DNA of 6,065 bases from Propionibacteriaceae bacterium. Lineage in GTDB: Bacteria > Actinomycetota > Actinomycetes > Propionibacteriales > Propionibacteriaceae. The notes under the pieces were generated by a model. That model saw only the letters and a program-made list of their open reading frames with translations, did no database searches and had not been told where the DNA came from. Position numbers and translations under genes: made by a program. The stretch covers positions 1 through 6,065 of the forward strand of contig WRGV01000114.1 in the NCBI GenBank assembly GCA_009787035.1. The letters run 5' to 3'. Below, one piece after another: positions 5,813 to 6,065 of this stretch (the stretch's first letter is position 1; the number at the start of each line of letters is the position of its first letter).

Positions 5813-6065
5813 TCAGCGCCGCGGCAGGCGCAGCAGGGCCAGGAACATCGCGTCGGTGCCGTGGCGGTGCGGCCACAGCTGGACGAAGCGGGCGTCCGTC
5901 GCCGCGGCCACATTCGGCACGCCGGGCAGGAAGCTGGGGGCGTCCAGAATCTCGGCGCCGCAGCGGGCCGCAGCGGGCGAGACGATGGCGGACGTCTCGT
6001 CCGGGTGGGGCGAGCAGGTGGCGTAGGCGACGATGCCACCGGGCCGGGCGGCGGCGAGCGCGGCG
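5813..6065 (-). CDS. rsmB: 16S rRNA (cytosine-967-C5)-methyltransferase, C-terminal 83 residues only
   Basis: This is the 3' end of a gene that enters from the right edge; stop TGA at 5815-5813. The 83 visible residues match the end of the Sun/Fmu (RsmB) family of SAM-dependent RNA cytosine-5 methyltransferases. A-Y-A-T-C-S-P-H (13-20 of the fragment) is motif VI with the catalytic cysteine C17, followed by P-D-E-T, and V-Q-L-W-P-H-R-H-G-T-D-A-M-F (61-74) is the characteristic C-terminal strand. The enzyme makes m5C967 in 16S rRNA on the small subunit. The N-terminal NusB-like part and SAM-binding motifs lie outside the window. The rsmB-rpe order with a short gap is typical of actinobacteria. 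Confidence 0.95.
   Translation of the reverse strand, partial: AALAAARPGGIVAYATCSPHPDETSAIVSPAAARCGAEILDAPSFLPGVPNVAAATDARFVQLWPHRHGTDAMFLALLRLPRR

Noticed and set aside
1..6065. CRISPR arrays, tRNA/rRNA genes, tandem repeat arrays
   Set aside because: No regularly spaced repeats, cloverleaf sequences or rRNA signatures were seen on either strand.

Overview
The window looks like a chromosomal piece of a high-GC actinobacterium. Four genes with recognisable products and one gene end (CorA-type transporter, NCS1 permease, purine nucleoside phosphorylase-like enzyme, rpe, rsmB end) have GC-rich third positions. The proteins and the rsmB-rpe order resemble actinobacterial versions, in my recollection closest to the Propionibacteriaceae/Mycobacteriales side. 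That placement is memory-based inference, not a search result.

Layout: (1) Bases 1-1206, minus strand, hold the first 402 codons of an unrecognised, clearly less GC-rich gene that runs off the left edge. It starts at a GTG with a strong Shine-Dalgarno and has a cysteine-rich N-terminal module, then an alpha-helical module loosely recalling WXG100/ESX-type proteins. (2) Bases 1207-1428 form a divergent regulatory region with a good plus-strand promoter (TTGACT-17-TGTAAG), a possible minus-strand promoter overlapping it and an inverted repeat. (3) Bases 1429-2451, plus strand, encode a CorA-type divalent-cation transporter. (4) Bases 2452-2584 separate convergent genes and hold a 14-bp-stem hairpin, probably a bidirectional terminator. 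(5) Bases 4948 down to 2585, minus strand, form a two-gene nucleobase salvage unit: a trimeric-PNP-family enzyme followed by an NCS1 permease. Its upstream region has a candidate promoter and operator, and the spacer between the genes has a direct repeat and an 11-codon overlapping mini-ORF. (6) Bases 6065 down to 5119, minus strand, hold the C-terminal end of rsmB and complete rpe, 34 bp apart and probably cotranscribed, ending in a U-less hairpin.

How the genes work together: the permease probably imports a purine or pyrimidine base (or related compound), and the phosphorylase-like enzyme interconverts nucleoside and base. The enzyme lacks the Asn that normally reads the purine ring, so its true substrate is uncertain. 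rsmB and rpe are housekeeping genes (16S rRNA m5C967 methylation; pentose phosphate epimerisation). No tRNA, rRNA, CRISPR array or insertion sequence was seen. The least explained part is the left-edge gene.
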